A DNA stretch of 64,000 nt from JADHUC01 sp964623055 (GCA_964623055.1 CAZURK010000035.1:8046-72045); one strand, 5' to 3'. Positions 1 to 9,732 are shown, numbered from the stretch's first letter. Translations and numbers: made by a program. Notes: a model not told the origin generated them from the letters alone.

Positions 1-2
1 TG

Positions 3-1151
3 AACGACCGCATGGCGGAGTTGGAGATCGTCAAAAACGAGGTGCAGCGATTGCGGAACCTGCACCAAACGTTGATGAATCGAATCTCGACCGTGGACAT
101 TAATCAGAACCAAACGGACGTTCGAGTGGCGGTGATCAGCGAACCCGCGGCATCCAACCAGCCTGTGTCGCCAAGATTGTCCATTATGGCACTGATGTGG
201 TTGCTCGGAGGTCTGGGTGGGGGCGCTGCCTTGGCCTACGTAGTGGATCTGATGGACGACCGCTTCCGGTCTCTGGACGAACTGAATGAACAGTTGGGCC
301 TGCCGTTGTTGGCGATGGTCCGGAATCTGCCGAGTGCAGCCGGTACCGGGATCGACTCACTTCAACTCCACGTTGCACCTCGAGAGGTCGAAGGCGAAGC
401 GTTCCGTACGCTGCGGACGACGTTGAGCATCTCGGGAAGTGACCTGGAGAGGGTTGCCGTAACCAGTTCCGAGCCGGGCGATGGCAAGACAACCGTGCTG
501 GCCAATTTGGCGGTCGCCTATGCCATGGCAGGCAAGCGCACATTGCTGATCGATGCCGATATGCGTCGCCCTGGGCTTTCCAAACTGCTTGAGGCGCGCG
601 GTAGCGGCGGGCTTGCCGAGGTGCTGCGGACGAACGGAGACATCGCTGACATTTGCCGAAGGCGAATTCAGGCGACGGGAATTCATGGTCTGGATGTGCT
701 GCCTTGCGGCGCCAGGCCAGCCGACCCAGCCGAGTTGTTAAGCCAGCCACGAATGGCAGATCTGGTTTCGTGGGCGGATGATGTCTATGACCAGGTTCTG
801 ATTGACTGTCCGCCGATGTTGGCGGCCAGTGACGCCGCTCTCATTGGCCAACTTGTCGACGGCATCATGCTCGTTGTGAAGCCACACAAGAATCCTCGAC
901 GCGCGGTGTTGCGGACGTCGGAGATGCTCAATTCGTTGGAGATCAGTGTGATCGGCGTCGTCGCCAACCTCGTGGGTGACGAAAGGGACAGTGGCTACTA
1001 CGGATACAATTCAGAGTACGGTTACGGCTACGGACACGGCTCAAGAAAACGCGGTGATCGCAGTCGCGACAACAAGAACCGCGTGGATGACGACCACCAG
1101 GACGACCTCATGCCTCGCAGCCAATTGCTGATACCGAGACGTGCTGCCTGA
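3..1151 (+). CDS. Polysaccharide co-polymerase / BY-type tyrosine autokinase, 5' truncated
   Basis: C-terminal 382 residues of a Wzc/CpsD-like protein; the reading frame is open to the window edge, so the N-terminal Wzz domain and first membrane segment are missing. Seen: the end of a coiled coil, one hydrophobic segment (about residues 58-75 counted from the ATG at 12), then a cytoplasmic P-loop kinase with Walker A (EPGDGKTT, about 153-160), Walker A' (LLIDADMRRP) and Walker B (VLIDCPP). The tail near nt 990-1040 is a tyrosine cluster (SGYYGYNSEYGYGYG), the usual autophosphorylation site of bacterial tyrosine kinases. The family controls chain length and export of capsule or EPS at the inner membrane. 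The protein ends in RRAA. The next gene's GTG start overlaps its 3' end by 11 bp. Very likely correct. Confidence 0.93.
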   Translation, partial: NDRMAELEIVKNEVQRLRNLHQTLMNRISTVDINQNQTDVRVAVISEPAASNQPVSPRLSIMALMWLLGGLGGGAALAYVVDLMDDRFRSLDELNEQLGLPLLAMVRNLPSAAGTGIDSLQLHVAPREVEGEAFRTLRTTLSISGSDLERVAVTSSEPGDGKTTVLANLAVAYAMAGKRTLLIDADMRRPGLSKLLEARGSGGLAEVLRTNGDIADICRRRIQATGIHGLDVLPCGARPADPAELLSQPRMADLVSWADDVYDQVLIDCPPMLAASDAALIGQLVDGIMLVVKPHKNPRRAVLRTSEMLNSLEISVIGVVANLVGDERDSGYYGYNSEYGYGYGHGSRKRGDRSRDNKNRVDDDHQDDLMPRSQLLIPRRAA

Positions 1152-3903
1152 GTGGAGCATCAGATTGTCACAACTCGGCATGGACGTGCGATCAACAAAC
1201 CCCGCCCTGGCGAACGGGATTCTCTCTCCGGTCGCGGAACGCACCGACCGCTTCCTCCGACGGACGGTTGACCTGGGATTGGCCGGCATCGTTTTCGTTG
1301 CGCCGTTGGTCATGGGCGGACGGCATCCTATTGGGCGACTGGTTTTTGTATTGATGGTCTGCACGGTGGCCGTCGCTTGGGTGTGCAGGCAGTGCCTCGC
1401 CAACTCGGGGCGGTGGAGACGCTCGGGGGCCGAGTGGATTGTCCTCGCTGGGTTCGTGCTGATTCTGGTCCAGTTGATGCCACTGTCTCAAGCGGCTCTC
1501 GCGCGTTGGTCGCCTTCGATTTCAGAGATGCTGCCGCTGTGGACGTCTCAGGGCGATAACGCTGTGGGGTTGGATGCATGGTTTCAAATCTCGCTGACAC
1601 CAACAGCCACTCGCGGCGGGTTAGTCATGTTTCTGGCATATGCCATGCTGTTCTTGGTCGTGCTTCAACGCATCGAATGTCTCGACGATATCGAGCGGCT
1701 GTTGCGTTGGATCGCGATTGCCGTAGTGGCCATGGCTGCCCTCGGAATCGTTCAGTTGTTGTTCGGCAATGGGAAATACCTGTGGACATACGCCCATCCG
1801 TTCCGTGATACCTTCCGAGAAGTAAAAGGCACCTTCAGCAACGAGAATCATTTTGCCAGTTTCTTGGCATTGGGCATCGGTCCTCTGATCTGGTGGCTGC
1901 AACGTGTTCGACGCCAAAGGGACTCCTCGTCCAGTCGGAATACCCCCAGTGCACAGGGCATGCTCAAGCCGATGCGAGGCGCTCGCAGACGAGGTGCGCT
2001 TGGCGTTTCCGATCGTCATGATAGATTCCGCGTTCTCGCCCTGGGGCTTGGGTTGGGCATCGTCGCGTTCGCCGGCCTCCTTACATTATCACGTGGCGGC
2101 GTCACTGTCATCTTCCTGGCGTCCGTCGTCAGTGTGTTACTCTACGCGCGCGCCGCCCTGCTGGAGCGAAAAGCCGTGTTCGTTCTCCTGGGCGTAGGCG
2201 CATTGGTCGGTGCTGCGCTGTTCGTCTACGGCTCGGAATCGCTGATGCCCGAACTGAAGAGCATCGGGGCGGCCAGCATAGACGATCTTGACCACAACTT
2301 TTCGCGCAGGAAACTCTGGGCCGCCGACGCCCAGGCCGTAAGAGACTTTCCAATCGTTGGCACCGGGGCGGGTAGCCACGCCGAGGTCTATCCGACTTAC
2401 TACGAGGATCACGCCACAGTCGAGTACACCCATGCGGAGAGCGGATACGTCCAGATCGTGCTGGAGTCGGGCACCGCAGGGCTTCTTCTTCTGCTGACCG
2501 GCATCGGGCTGTGCGGTTACTGGTGCGTGGGGGCGCTCCGTCGCTCGAAATCAAGCGATACCACTGCTTGCGTCATCGCCATCGCCGCCGGACTATCGGT
2601 CAGCATCATTCATTCGATTTGGGACTTCGTCTGGTACATCCCAGCGTGCATGTCCATCACCCTGATCCTGATGGCATGCGGCTGTCGACTACATCAGTTG
2701 TGCTTGGCGCGTGCCGGTTCGAGTGACGCCAGATGGGGAACGATCGCTATCACTCGTACCGGCTGGGTCGCAGCCACCGCGTGTGTTCTCGTGCTGTGCA
2801 CAGTGATGATCAAAAATCGGCTGGCCCCGGCTCTTGCCGCACCGCACTGGGAGCGGTACCTGAAGCAAGTGATCGCCTTGCGCGAGCAAGAAGACGGCAC
2901 CAACCAGGAGGCGACGATCGCTGGCATGATACGGAATTTGGAGAAGACGCTGGAACGAGATCCAAACAACCCACGGGCACATTCGCGACTTGCGAATTTG
3001 TACGTTCGGCATTTTGACCAACGGCAAAGACTCGCTGCCAATCCTGTCGCACTGATACATCTTCGCAACGCGGCCCTGGATTCACAGTTTCCTTCGCGCG
3101 AGGCTCAGGACCAGTGGCTTGGCGCGGCGATTGGCGAAAATCGCAGGTTTCTGGACAAGGCGCTGCGTCACGTCCGACGCGCGCTGCATCTGTGTCCGCT
3201 GCAAGGCGAAAGCTATGTAGATCTGGCAGAATTGGCTTTCCTGGAAGGACGAGGACGCCAAGCGACGCAAGCTTGCATCGAGCAGGCGCTGCGAGTGCGA
3301 CCGCACAGCGGCGCCGTCCAATTCGCCGTGGGACGCGAGGCGGCGTTGCGCGGAGATGTGACGGGAGCCTTGAAGTTCTGGAAGAGAGCATTTCGTCAGG
3401 ACCCGCGGTACCGTGCCCAGATCCTGGAGCTGCTGGCCATGCACATGCCGGCTTCGTTCTTCCTGGAGGAATTCGCTCCGGACACGTCCGGGATGGAGCA
3501 GCTTTACGCCTACTATCTGAAGATTCAGCGCGACGACCAAGCTTGCGAGGTGGGGCGGCATTACGCCGGGGCGCTTGAGCGAGAAGCAGAGAACAACACG
3601 GGCAAACTCGCCGCGCGCTCGTTGTATCGGGCCTTCAAGGTTTATGTATTCTTGGAAGAACCTCTGCGCTCGCTCGATTGTCTCAAACGGGCGGCACAGA
3701 AGGCGCCGGAGGACTACTCGATACATCAAGAATTGGCCATCCAATTCTTGGTGCATCGAGACTTCGACGCAGCCATCGAACAATTGCGGTGGTGCCTGCG
3801 GCGAAAGCCGCACGAGGCAAGACTACGGCAACTGCTGGCAAAGGCGCAACACGAACGGATAGCTCGCCGCGAGGCGCCCGCACCCAACATCAAACAAAGG
3901 TAG
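1141..3903 (+). CDS. O-antigen ligase/polymerase (Wzy_C-type) membrane protein with C-terminal TPRs
   Basis: Up to 920 residues. The GTG at 1141 overlaps the kinase gene; an ATG at 1180 is an equally plausible start. Many hydrophobic helices fill about residues 35-570, with a long loop near 380-430 (GTGAGSHAEVYPTYYEDH, then HAESGYVQIVLESGT) that matches the periplasmic loop of Wzy_C proteins. After the last helix, residues about 600-910 are helical repeats with TPR character (LERDPNNPRAHSRLANLYV; ALRVRPHSGAVQFAVG; CLRRKPHEARLRQLLA). The family joins or ligates lipid-linked glycan repeats on the outer face of the inner membrane, and TPR tails are common in EPS versions. Whether it polymerises or ligates cannot be told from sequence. 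A second polymerase candidate lies at 6407-7870. Confidence 0.85.
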   Translation: MLPEWSIRLSQLGMDVRSTNPALANGILSPVAERTDRFLRRTVDLGLAGIVFVAPLVMGGRHPIGRLVFVLMVCTVAVAWVCRQCLANSGRWRRSGAEWIVLAGFVLILVQLMPLSQAALARWSPSISEMLPLWTSQGDNAVGLDAWFQISLTPTATRGGLVMFLAYAMLFLVVLQRIECLDDIERLLRWIAIAVVAMAALGIVQLLFGNGKYLWTYAHPFRDTFREVKGTFSNENHFASFLALGIGPLIWWLQRVRRQRDSSSSRNTPSAQGMLKPMRGARRRGALGVSDRHDRFRVLALGLGLGIVAFAGLLTLSRGGVTVIFLASVVSVLLYARAALLERKAVFVLLGVGALVGAALFVYGSESLMPELKSIGAASIDDLDHNFSRRKLWAADAQAVRDFPIVGTGAGSHAEVYPTYYEDHATVEYTHAESGYVQIVLESGTAGLLLLLTGIGLCGYWCVGALRRSKSSDTTACVIAIAAGLSVSIIHSIWDFVWYIPACMSITLILMACGCRLHQLCLARAGSSDARWGTIAITRTGWVAATACVLVLCTVMIKNRLAPALAAPHWERYLKQVIALREQEDGTNQEATIAGMIRNLEKTLERDPNNPRAHSRLANLYVRHFDQRQRLAANPVALIHLRNAALDSQFPSREAQDQWLGAAIGENRRFLDKALRHVRRALHLCPLQGESYVDLAELAFLEGRGRQATQACIEQALRVRPHSGAVQFAVGREAALRGDVTGALKFWKRAFRQDPRYRAQILELLAMHMPASFFLEEFAPDTSGMEQLYAYYLKIQRDDQACEVGRHYAGALEREAENNTGKLAARSLYRAFKVYVFLEEPLRSLDCLKRAAQKAPEDYSIHQELAIQFLVHRDFDAAIEQLRWCLRRKPHEARLRQLLAKAQHERIARREAPAPNIKQR

Positions 3904-3937
3904 TCTCCGCAGCAGACGATGCCCTGCGGTTTACGAC

Positions 3938-5101
3938 ATGAGGCAGCAAATGAATCCGTTACGCCCGCTATTGATCGTCGGTACCCGACCAGAAGCCATC
4001 AAAATGGCGCCAGTAGTACAGGAGTGCCAGCGAGCCGGTGACATCGAGCCAATTGTCTGTTTCACGGGCCAGCACCGTGAGATGCTTGCGCAGGTGGCCG
4101 AGTATTTTGACTTGGAGTCCGATCTCGACCTGGCGCTGATGCGAGACGGCCAGACACTTGCTGGAATTACAGCCCGTTGCCTGGAGGGGTTGGACGCCGC
4201 GCTCCAGCAATACGATCCGGATTGCATTGTCGCCCAGGGAGACACGACAACGGTGATGGCCGCTTCGGTGGCGGCGTTCTATCGCCAGGTTCCCTTCGTC
4301 CACGTCGAGGCCGGTTTGCGCACCGACAATCTCCAATCGCCCTGGCCCGAGGAATTCAACCGTCGAGTGGCCAGCTTGGCGACCTCGCTGCATTGCGCGC
4401 CCACGCGACGCGCCGCCGACAATCTGCTGGCCGAGGGCTTCGATCCGGCCACGATTCACATCACGGGTAACACGGTCATCGACGCGTTGCTGTGGACGGT
4501 GGATCGCGAACGACGCCGCGACGAGGTGTGGCGCAGCAAGTATGCGATGTTGGACGACCGGCGTATGGTCCTTATCACCGGGCATCGGCGTGAGAATTTC
4601 GGCGGAGGTATCCAAGCGATATGCCACGCGATCCGTACGCTCGCCGCGAGATTCCCTGATACGGAATTCGTCTATCCGGTGCACCTAAACCCTAATGTGC
4701 GCGAGCCCGTATTCGGGCTTCTCGGGGATCATCCGAACGTGCACCTGGTCGAACCGGCGCCGTATCCGGAGTTTGTGTGGCTGATGCATCGAGCGGACTT
4801 GATCTTGACCGACTCGGGCGGAGTTCAGGAGGAAGCTCCATCGTTAAAAAAACCAGTTCTCGTGATGCGCGAAACCACCGAACGTCAGGAGGCCGTCGAC
4901 GCCGGGGCTGTCCGGCTTGTAGGTACTTCCCAGGCGGCGATAGTCCAGACGACGATTGAACTGTTGACACAACCTCTGGCATATGCTAATTGCCAAATCG
5001 ACCAGAATCCTCATGGCGACGGCAAAGCGGCGCAGCGGATCGTGCACTTGCTTCGAAGTCGAGCATGGATGAGCAAGCAGCAGTGGCAAGCGGCTGCCTA
5101 G
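3938..5101 (+). CDS. wecB: UDP-N-acetylglucosamine 2-epimerase (non-hydrolysing)
   Basis: 387 residues, normal length for WecB/MnaA, which interconverts UDP-GlcNAc and UDP-ManNAc in the cytosol. Visible family motifs: GTRPEAIKMAP near the N-terminus, GQHREML, QGDTTTVMA, HVEAGLRT (about 121-128), PEEFNRR, GNTVIDAL, TGHRRENFG (about 213), and the C-terminal UDP-binding block DSGGVQEEAPSL followed by RETTERQEA. The conserved Asp, Glu and His residues of the active site are present. It lies 34 bp after the polymerase and 62 bp before wecC, so the pair supplies UDP-ManNAc and then UDP-ManNAcA. An in-frame ATG 12 bp downstream is an alternative start. The C-terminus is QAAA. Confidence 0.96.
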   Translation: MRQQMNPLRPLLIVGTRPEAIKMAPVVQECQRAGDIEPIVCFTGQHREMLAQVAEYFDLESDLDLALMRDGQTLAGITARCLEGLDAALQQYDPDCIVAQGDTTTVMAASVAAFYRQVPFVHVEAGLRTDNLQSPWPEEFNRRVASLATSLHCAPTRRAADNLLAEGFDPATIHITGNTVIDALLWTVDRERRRDEVWRSKYAMLDDRRMVLITGHRRENFGGGIQAICHAIRTLAARFPDTEFVYPVHLNPNVREPVFGLLGDHPNVHLVEPAPYPEFVWLMHRADLILTDSGGVQEEAPSLKKPVLVMRETTERQEAVDAGAVRLVGTSQAAIVQTTIELLTQPLAYANCQIDQNPHGDGKAAQRIVHLLRSRAWMSKQQWQAAA

Positions 5102-5163
5102 TACCCACACACACGGAATACCAAGCCAGACTACATCAAGAAAGCACAGCCAGGGAACAAGAG

Positions 5164-6507
5164 ATGCGAGACGCACCGCCAACCGTCACTTTTCCTGACG
5201 CCGAAGCCGCCAGCTACACGTCGTCGCGCGGTCCGTCTACGGTCTGTGTAATCGGCTTGGGCTATATCGGCCTGCCGACTGCCGCCGTTTTGGCCGATCG
5301 CGGCCATCGTGTCGTCGGGGTCGATATCCGGCCCGAAGTTGTGGACACGATCAACCGCGGCGAAATTCACATCCACGAGCCCAAACTCGACCAGTTGGTG
5401 CAACGCGTGGTCGAAGACGGGCGACTGACGGCATCGCTCGAGCCACAGCATGCAGACGTTTTCATGATTTGCGTTCCGACGCCGATCAACGCGGACCGTG
5501 GTCCGGAATTGGCCTACGTCCAACAGGCAGCGCAAGCGATTCACCCATATGTGCAGAAGGGCAATCTCGTAATCCTTGAATCGACCGTTTCTCCCGGCAC
5601 TACCGAGAACATTGTGCTAGCACATGGCGTGCCGCAAGGGATGACCGCCGGTGAAGATGTTTTCGTCGCGCATTGTCCGGAACGCGTGCTGCCAGGCAGG
5701 ATTCTGGTCGAAGTGATCGAGAACGACCGCGTTGTGGGCGGGATCACCCCAGCCTGCGCCAACCAGGCTGCTCGGTTCTATGCGTCGTTCGCGCAAGGGA
5801 AACTGCTAAAGACCAGCGCACTGAATGCAGAGATCGCCAAACTAGCCGAGAACTCTTTCCGAGACGTGAACATCGCCTATGCAAACGAATTGTCCATGTT
5901 GGCCGAGGATTTGGGGGCCGATCCGTTGGAGATCATTCGTTTGGCCAACCACCATCCGCGGGTAAATATCTTGAGCCCGGGGCCTGGAGTCGGAGGCCAT
6001 TGCATCAGCGTCGATCCGTGGTTTCTGGTACACGCCGCTCCGCAGCGCTCGCCGTTGATCCGAACGGCTCGCGAGGTGAACGATCATAAGCCTCATCACG
6101 TGGTGGACAAAATCGAGGCTTTGGTTCGTACGCACGATGTTTCAGTCATCGGGTGTCTCGGGCTCACGTACAAGGCCGATGTGGATGACTTGCGGGAAAG
6201 CCCCAGCCTGGAAATCGTCCGCGAGTTGCAGCAACGTGGACTTGGCGAGGTCCTGGTCTGTGATCCGTACGTGAACCCCGCCAACTTCCGCGAATTCCCT
6301 TTGCATCCGCTGGAAGACGTGATTGACCGCAGCGACCTGCTAGTCCTGCTGACCGACCATGCCCAGTTCCGCGATGTTGCGACCGAAACGCTGAAGAGGA
6401 AGCATGTCATCGACACGCGCGGTCTGTGGTACGACCGGCTGCGCGATCCGAATGATGCGGATGTGGTTCCGAGTGACGGTGCCGAGCCGCAACGAAGGGC
6501 AGCGTGA
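5164..6507 (+). CDS. wecC: UDP-N-acetyl-D-mannosamine dehydrogenase
   Basis: 447 residues. The ATG at 5164 is chosen because a purine-rich AGGGAAC precedes it and the Rossmann domain follows shortly; the longer open frame back to 4990 would overlap wecB and has no homologous content. Motifs: NAD-binding VIGLGYIGLP (about 29-38), ESTVSPGTTE, the catalytic cysteine in GVGGHCISVDPWF (Cys about 280), and GLTYKADVDDLRESPS. The enzyme oxidises UDP-ManNAc twice to the uronic acid UDP-ManNAcA using NAD. It pairs with wecB and gives the polymer a likely acidic amino sugar. The 3' end overlaps the convergent minus-strand gene by 101 bp. The C-terminus is QRRAA. Confidence 0.95.
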   Translation: MRDAPPTVTFPDAEAASYTSSRGPSTVCVIGLGYIGLPTAAVLADRGHRVVGVDIRPEVVDTINRGEIHIHEPKLDQLVQRVVEDGRLTASLEPQHADVFMICVPTPINADRGPELAYVQQAAQAIHPYVQKGNLVILESTVSPGTTENIVLAHGVPQGMTAGEDVFVAHCPERVLPGRILVEVIENDRVVGGITPACANQAARFYASFAQGKLLKTSALNAEIAKLAENSFRDVNIAYANELSMLAEDLGADPLEIIRLANHHPRVNILSPGPGVGGHCISVDPWFLVHAAPQRSPLIRTAREVNDHKPHHVVDKIEALVRTHDVSVIGCLGLTYKADVDDLRESPSLEIVRELQQRGLGEVLVCDPYVNPANFREFPLHPLEDVIDRSDLLVLLTDHAQFRDVATETLKRKHVIDTRGLWYDRLRDPNDADVVPSDGAEPQRRAA

Positions 6508-7870
6508 TCGGTTCGTCTACCGATTCATCCTCGTCGGTTTCGCAATCTTCTTCCGACGTGTTCATCAGATACGCGAGCACGACGAACACCAAGCCCCCGT
6601 AGCCCAGTATCACGCCAAATATGTGCGCTTGATTCAAGGTGATGCACAGCATCACCGCAAAGGAATAGAGAACGAACCAGCCCAAGTTGTACGGTCTGCG
6701 GGAGAACCAGCGATCGAGCCACGCGAGGAAGAAACCCTGCAGGAACCCTCCGACGACTATCCCCGCAAAGCCGAATCCACCGTAGAGATTTACCATGTTG
6801 TCACTGGCAATACTGCCTTGTTCGCGATCGACCGATTCAATGTCAAAGAATATTTCCTTGTTGATAGCAACGTAAGACGTGCCGAAGACATCGCTGAACG
6901 TTTTAACGAACGCCAAGCCATGGTGGGGGTATTGCTCGGGGAAGAAATGAGCGAAGAAGAAGTACGAATTGGACATGCGACCGACGATTCGTTCCATGCT
7001 GCCAATCGCTAGTTCATAAAGGGCCTCGCCAGTTACTTCGTCGGACTCGAATCCAAGCACGGCCATGTACAACAGCGGCAAGGTCGCGAATACCAACACG
7101 CAGACCGCGGCGATCCTGAACCAAGGAATGGCGGAACGCGAGCCATCGCTTCGCGTGGTCAATATGCTGAAGGCAATTCCGATGTGCAGCAGGTAGACAA
7201 CCAGCGGCTCTTTGTGGAGGTACACGAACTTTCCGAGCAAGGCGCATGGCAAGAACAGAAGGCAGATAGCTCTCCGCGTGCTCCAATACAAGGCTAAGCC
7301 AACCATGGCGATGTACGGCAGGAAGTTATACGCCAGCAGCGTCAAGGCGTAATGAGTCCGGCCCCTAGTCGCCTCGAGGCGATACTCCAACTGCTCGGCG
7401 GCAGATGCTTGACCGGCGACCGCCATGAAGTTACCGGCAAGAGGGTTGAAGACGATGAAAAACGCAGCAAGGCACAGAAGGCCGATTCTCCAGAAAGTGG
7501 TGCTGTTGATTCCCGCAACACTGTCGGCGTTGACATCCATAACACAACGATTCGGGTAGATTTCCGGCGTGCCGAACAGTTTCTCGCAGCAGAGGATGCC
7601 ACACCAGACTGACAAGAGACCCAAATTGACCATCAGGACTGCGTTTGCCAATTGGGCGTCGGTCATCAGCGGCAGGAGGTCAGGCATGCGGGTTAACGTC
7701 TGCCATTCGTAGCCCCAAACCGTCAGCAGCACCCCAATGTAGTTCATCAACAAGAAGAAAATCGTGAACACGCCCACACAAGTGAAACTCAGCCAGCGTC
7801 GTCTGGTGAGCCAGAGAAGGAGGGCCACAGCGATGCCGAAGAGCAGTGATAACAGTTGATACGATGTCAT
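6407..7870 (-). CDS. Oligosaccharide repeat-unit polymerase-like membrane protein (Wzy)
   Basis: 487 residues with about ten to twelve hydrophobic helices from the first residues to about 430. Character and length fit Wzy/O-antigen polymerases, which have little sequence conservation: a large central periplasmic loop (about 275-360, including an arginine-rich stretch and FFPEQYPHHGLAFVKTF) separates two helix clusters. The tail after the last helix is very acidic (TSEEDCETDEDESVDEP) and then turns basic where the frame reads antisense through the last 101 bp of wecC. It is the distal gene of the minus-strand block. Assignment rests on topology and context rather than catalytic motifs. Confidence 0.75.
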   Translation of the reverse strand: MTSYQLLSLLFGIAVALLLWLTRRRWLSFTCVGVFTIFFLLMNYIGVLLTVWGYEWQTLTRMPDLLPLMTDAQLANAVLMVNLGLLSVWCGILCCEKLFGTPEIYPNRCVMDVNADSVAGINSTTFWRIGLLCLAAFFIVFNPLAGNFMAVAGQASAAEQLEYRLEATRGRTHYALTLLAYNFLPYIAMVGLALYWSTRRAICLLFLPCALLGKFVYLHKEPLVVYLLHIGIAFSILTTRSDGSRSAIPWFRIAAVCVLVFATLPLLYMAVLGFESDEVTGEALYELAIGSMERIVGRMSNSYFFFAHFFPEQYPHHGLAFVKTFSDVFGTSYVAINKEIFFDIESVDREQGSIASDNMVNLYGGFGFAGIVVGGFLQGFFLAWLDRWFSRRPYNLGWFVLYSFAVMLCITLNQAHIFGVILGYGGLVFVVLAYLMNTSEEDCETDEDESVDEPITLPFVAARHRHSEPHPHHSDRAAGRTTDRACR

Positions 7871-7929
7871 ATCGGGACCCGAAGAACCTACTGCTCCGCA
7901 TCATCACCGGCTGACCGGGCGGAGGTCTG

Positions 7930-8700
7930 TTATGCGGCGTCGGCGCGCTGTAGAGCAGCTTTCTTCTTGCGGAAGCAATACCCACGATCATCGCGGGCCG
8001 TGTATTCGTACCCTAAGTCGCACATGTGCTCGTGAAAGCCCTCGCCGGTCGATGCCAGGCTGATGAATTCGCAGCCGCGCGAGATGGTTTGTTCCATGCC
8101 TCGCAGGATCTGCAATTCGGCCCCGTTGGTGGTAATGCTGACCAATGCCGGTGGAGACGTGACGAGTTGCTGCAGAATATTGTCAATCGTGTCTACTTGG
8201 ATGAGTGTCTTGGCGTATTTTCGCCTCTTGACAAGACTTTCCGAAAGCTCCTTGACGTCGACTAGCAGGTTGGAGGCCGGATGATTGGGGCTCGACAAGA
8301 ACGCCAAGGTCGTGGGGCTGTCCCATGCTCCGATTTCGACGATCGAAACATTCCTGATATGGTGTTGATCGACGACCCGTTGCAGCGCTGCGCAATTGGC
8401 CGCGTCGGCTTCGATCACAACGACACGACCTTCCGGGACCATTCGGGCACAGTGAAGGGCTCGCGACCTCCCAGCTAGCAGCACGTCGCGTGCGCTGCCA
8501 ACTTGGACAACCGTGTCGTCCGGTTGAAGGAAACGGTATGGGGCGCGGTTTCGGCAAAACCGGTTGGCAACAGCATATCTGATGCGGAACGGAACGAACC
8601 GCATGAGGCGATTGAAAACGACCGTCATGAGGCGAAAGAGACGTTCAGGGGCCAATCGCTTTATCTGCTTGCCCAAGCCACGCTGATCGCGTACTCCCAT
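7930..8700 (-). CDS. FkbM-like methyltransferase, divergent and possibly inactive
   Basis: 256 residues. The overall pattern is FkbM (Methyltransf_21). Key motifs are altered: the SAM loop, usually VDVGANIG, reads VVQVGSARDVLLAGR, and the strand usually KIDVEGAELEVL reads SITTNGAELQIL, losing the aspartate and glutamate. EADAANCAALQR and IVEIGAWDSPTTL keep the fold signature. It lies 4 bp downstream of a canonical FkbM gene, which suggests a duplicated and diverged copy. It may bind substrate without methylating, or it may use another mechanism. The C-terminus is RADAA. Confidence 0.72.
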   Translation of the reverse strand: MGVRDQRGLGKQIKRLAPERLFRLMTVVFNRLMRFVPFRIRYAVANRFCRNRAPYRFLQPDDTVVQVGSARDVLLAGRSRALHCARMVPEGRVVVIEADAANCAALQRVVDQHHIRNVSIVEIGAWDSPTTLAFLSSPNHPASNLLVDVKELSESLVKRRKYAKTLIQVDTIDNILQQLVTSPPALVSITTNGAELQILRGMEQTISRGCEFISLASTGEGFHEHMCDLGYEYTARDDRGYCFRKKKAALQRADAA

Positions 8701-8704
8701 TTGT

Positions 8705-9691
8705 CTACCTCGTGGTCCCGTTAGGGTTACTGCAGATTCGCGGGGAGACTGTATTCTTCCATAGGAAATGCGTCAACATCGGTTCACTGCCCCCCATTTG
8801 AGATGAGCGGTCACGCACAAAGAAGACATTGGAGATGTTGCCGAGCGTTGACTCGTCCCAATTCCGAAACCCGGATTTCGGATCGGCGACGGACGGCGCG
8901 TAGCCAAAACCACCGAGGTACTGGACGACGTCCAGTGCCTCGCAATCGAAGCGGGCCAGGCATTCCGGGTGCAATTCCAGCAGAATCACTCGCGGGCCCT
9001 GCGGCGATTGCAGCAGCTTCTCGGCGCCCTGCAGGACTTCAAGCTCGGCGCCTTCCACGTCGATCTTAATGAAATCAACCTTGGTGATGCCGTTCGCCTC
9101 GCAGTAGTCATCCAATCTTACCGTCAGGTACATCTTTTCATTCGGCTCGGCGTCAGCCGGCTCACGGAACCACGTCAGCGCACTGCTTCCGACGGGCCCG
9201 ATAGCAATGACTTCGTTTCCGGTCCGATTCGATACGACCGTCGTCTCTACCGAGAGGTTGCAGAAGCCATTCAATTCTGCGGCAAGACTCAGCGCCAGTG
9301 CGTTGCGACGTAGCGGCTCGAATGCGATGGTACGACCACGATCTCCCACCGCACGCGCCAGGTTCAGCGCGTAGACTCCAATATTGGCACCAACATCCAC
9401 GCACACGTCTCCCGGCTTCACCAGATTCATGGCCTCGCGGAGATCCGCCGCTTCGTAGGATCTCGTGTGACAGAGCTTCCAGCCCAACGGCTCGTTGATC
9501 CACGCAAGGTACGTAATGCCGTTTTGGTCAAATTGGACGAGTCTGCTCTTGCCGGAGTGGAAACGAGACAGGGTGCGCCCCGCGCGCCGGACGACCCAAC
9601 CCAGAAAGCCGTATCTTTGGATGGCCCGTCGCATCCGGAACAGAAGTCCGCGGTTTTCCACGCGAGTGCGAGACGTATGAACATGCAACAT
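8705..9691 (-). CDS. FkbM family SAM-dependent methyltransferase
   Basis: 328 residues with canonical FkbM motifs: VCVDVGANIGVYALNLA (about 94-110) for SAM binding, IAFEPLRRNALAL, and VDFIKIDVEGAELEVLQGAE (about 206-225), followed by VILLELHPECL. The family O-methylates sugars and other polyols, and it is frequent in EPS and O-antigen loci. No signal peptide, so it is probably cytosolic and acts on nucleotide sugars or lipid-linked oligosaccharide. The acceptor is unknown. It stands just upstream of the diverged copy at 7930-8700. Confidence 0.88.
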   Translation of the reverse strand: MLHVHTSRTRVENRGLLFRMRRAIQRYGFLGWVVRRAGRTLSRFHSGKSRLVQFDQNGITYLAWINEPLGWKLCHTRSYEAADLREAMNLVKPGDVCVDVGANIGVYALNLARAVGDRGRTIAFEPLRRNALALSLAAELNGFCNLSVETTVVSNRTGNEVIAIGPVGSSALTWFREPADAEPNEKMYLTVRLDDYCEANGITKVDFIKIDVEGAELEVLQGAEKLLQSPQGPRVILLELHPECLARFDCEALDVVQYLGGFGYAPSVADPKSGFRNWDESTLGNISNVFFVRDRSSQMGGSEPMLTHFLWKNTVSPRICSNPNGTTR

Positions 9692-9732
9692 CCGCGGCGT
9701 CTTCCTTTTGGTGCGGTGTGATTCTGACTATT

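Noticed and set aside
4990..5163. Longer wecC reading frame overlapping wecB
   Set aside because: The extra 58 residues are out of family and read through the wecB end; the ATG at 5164 is preceded by a plausible ribosome binding site.
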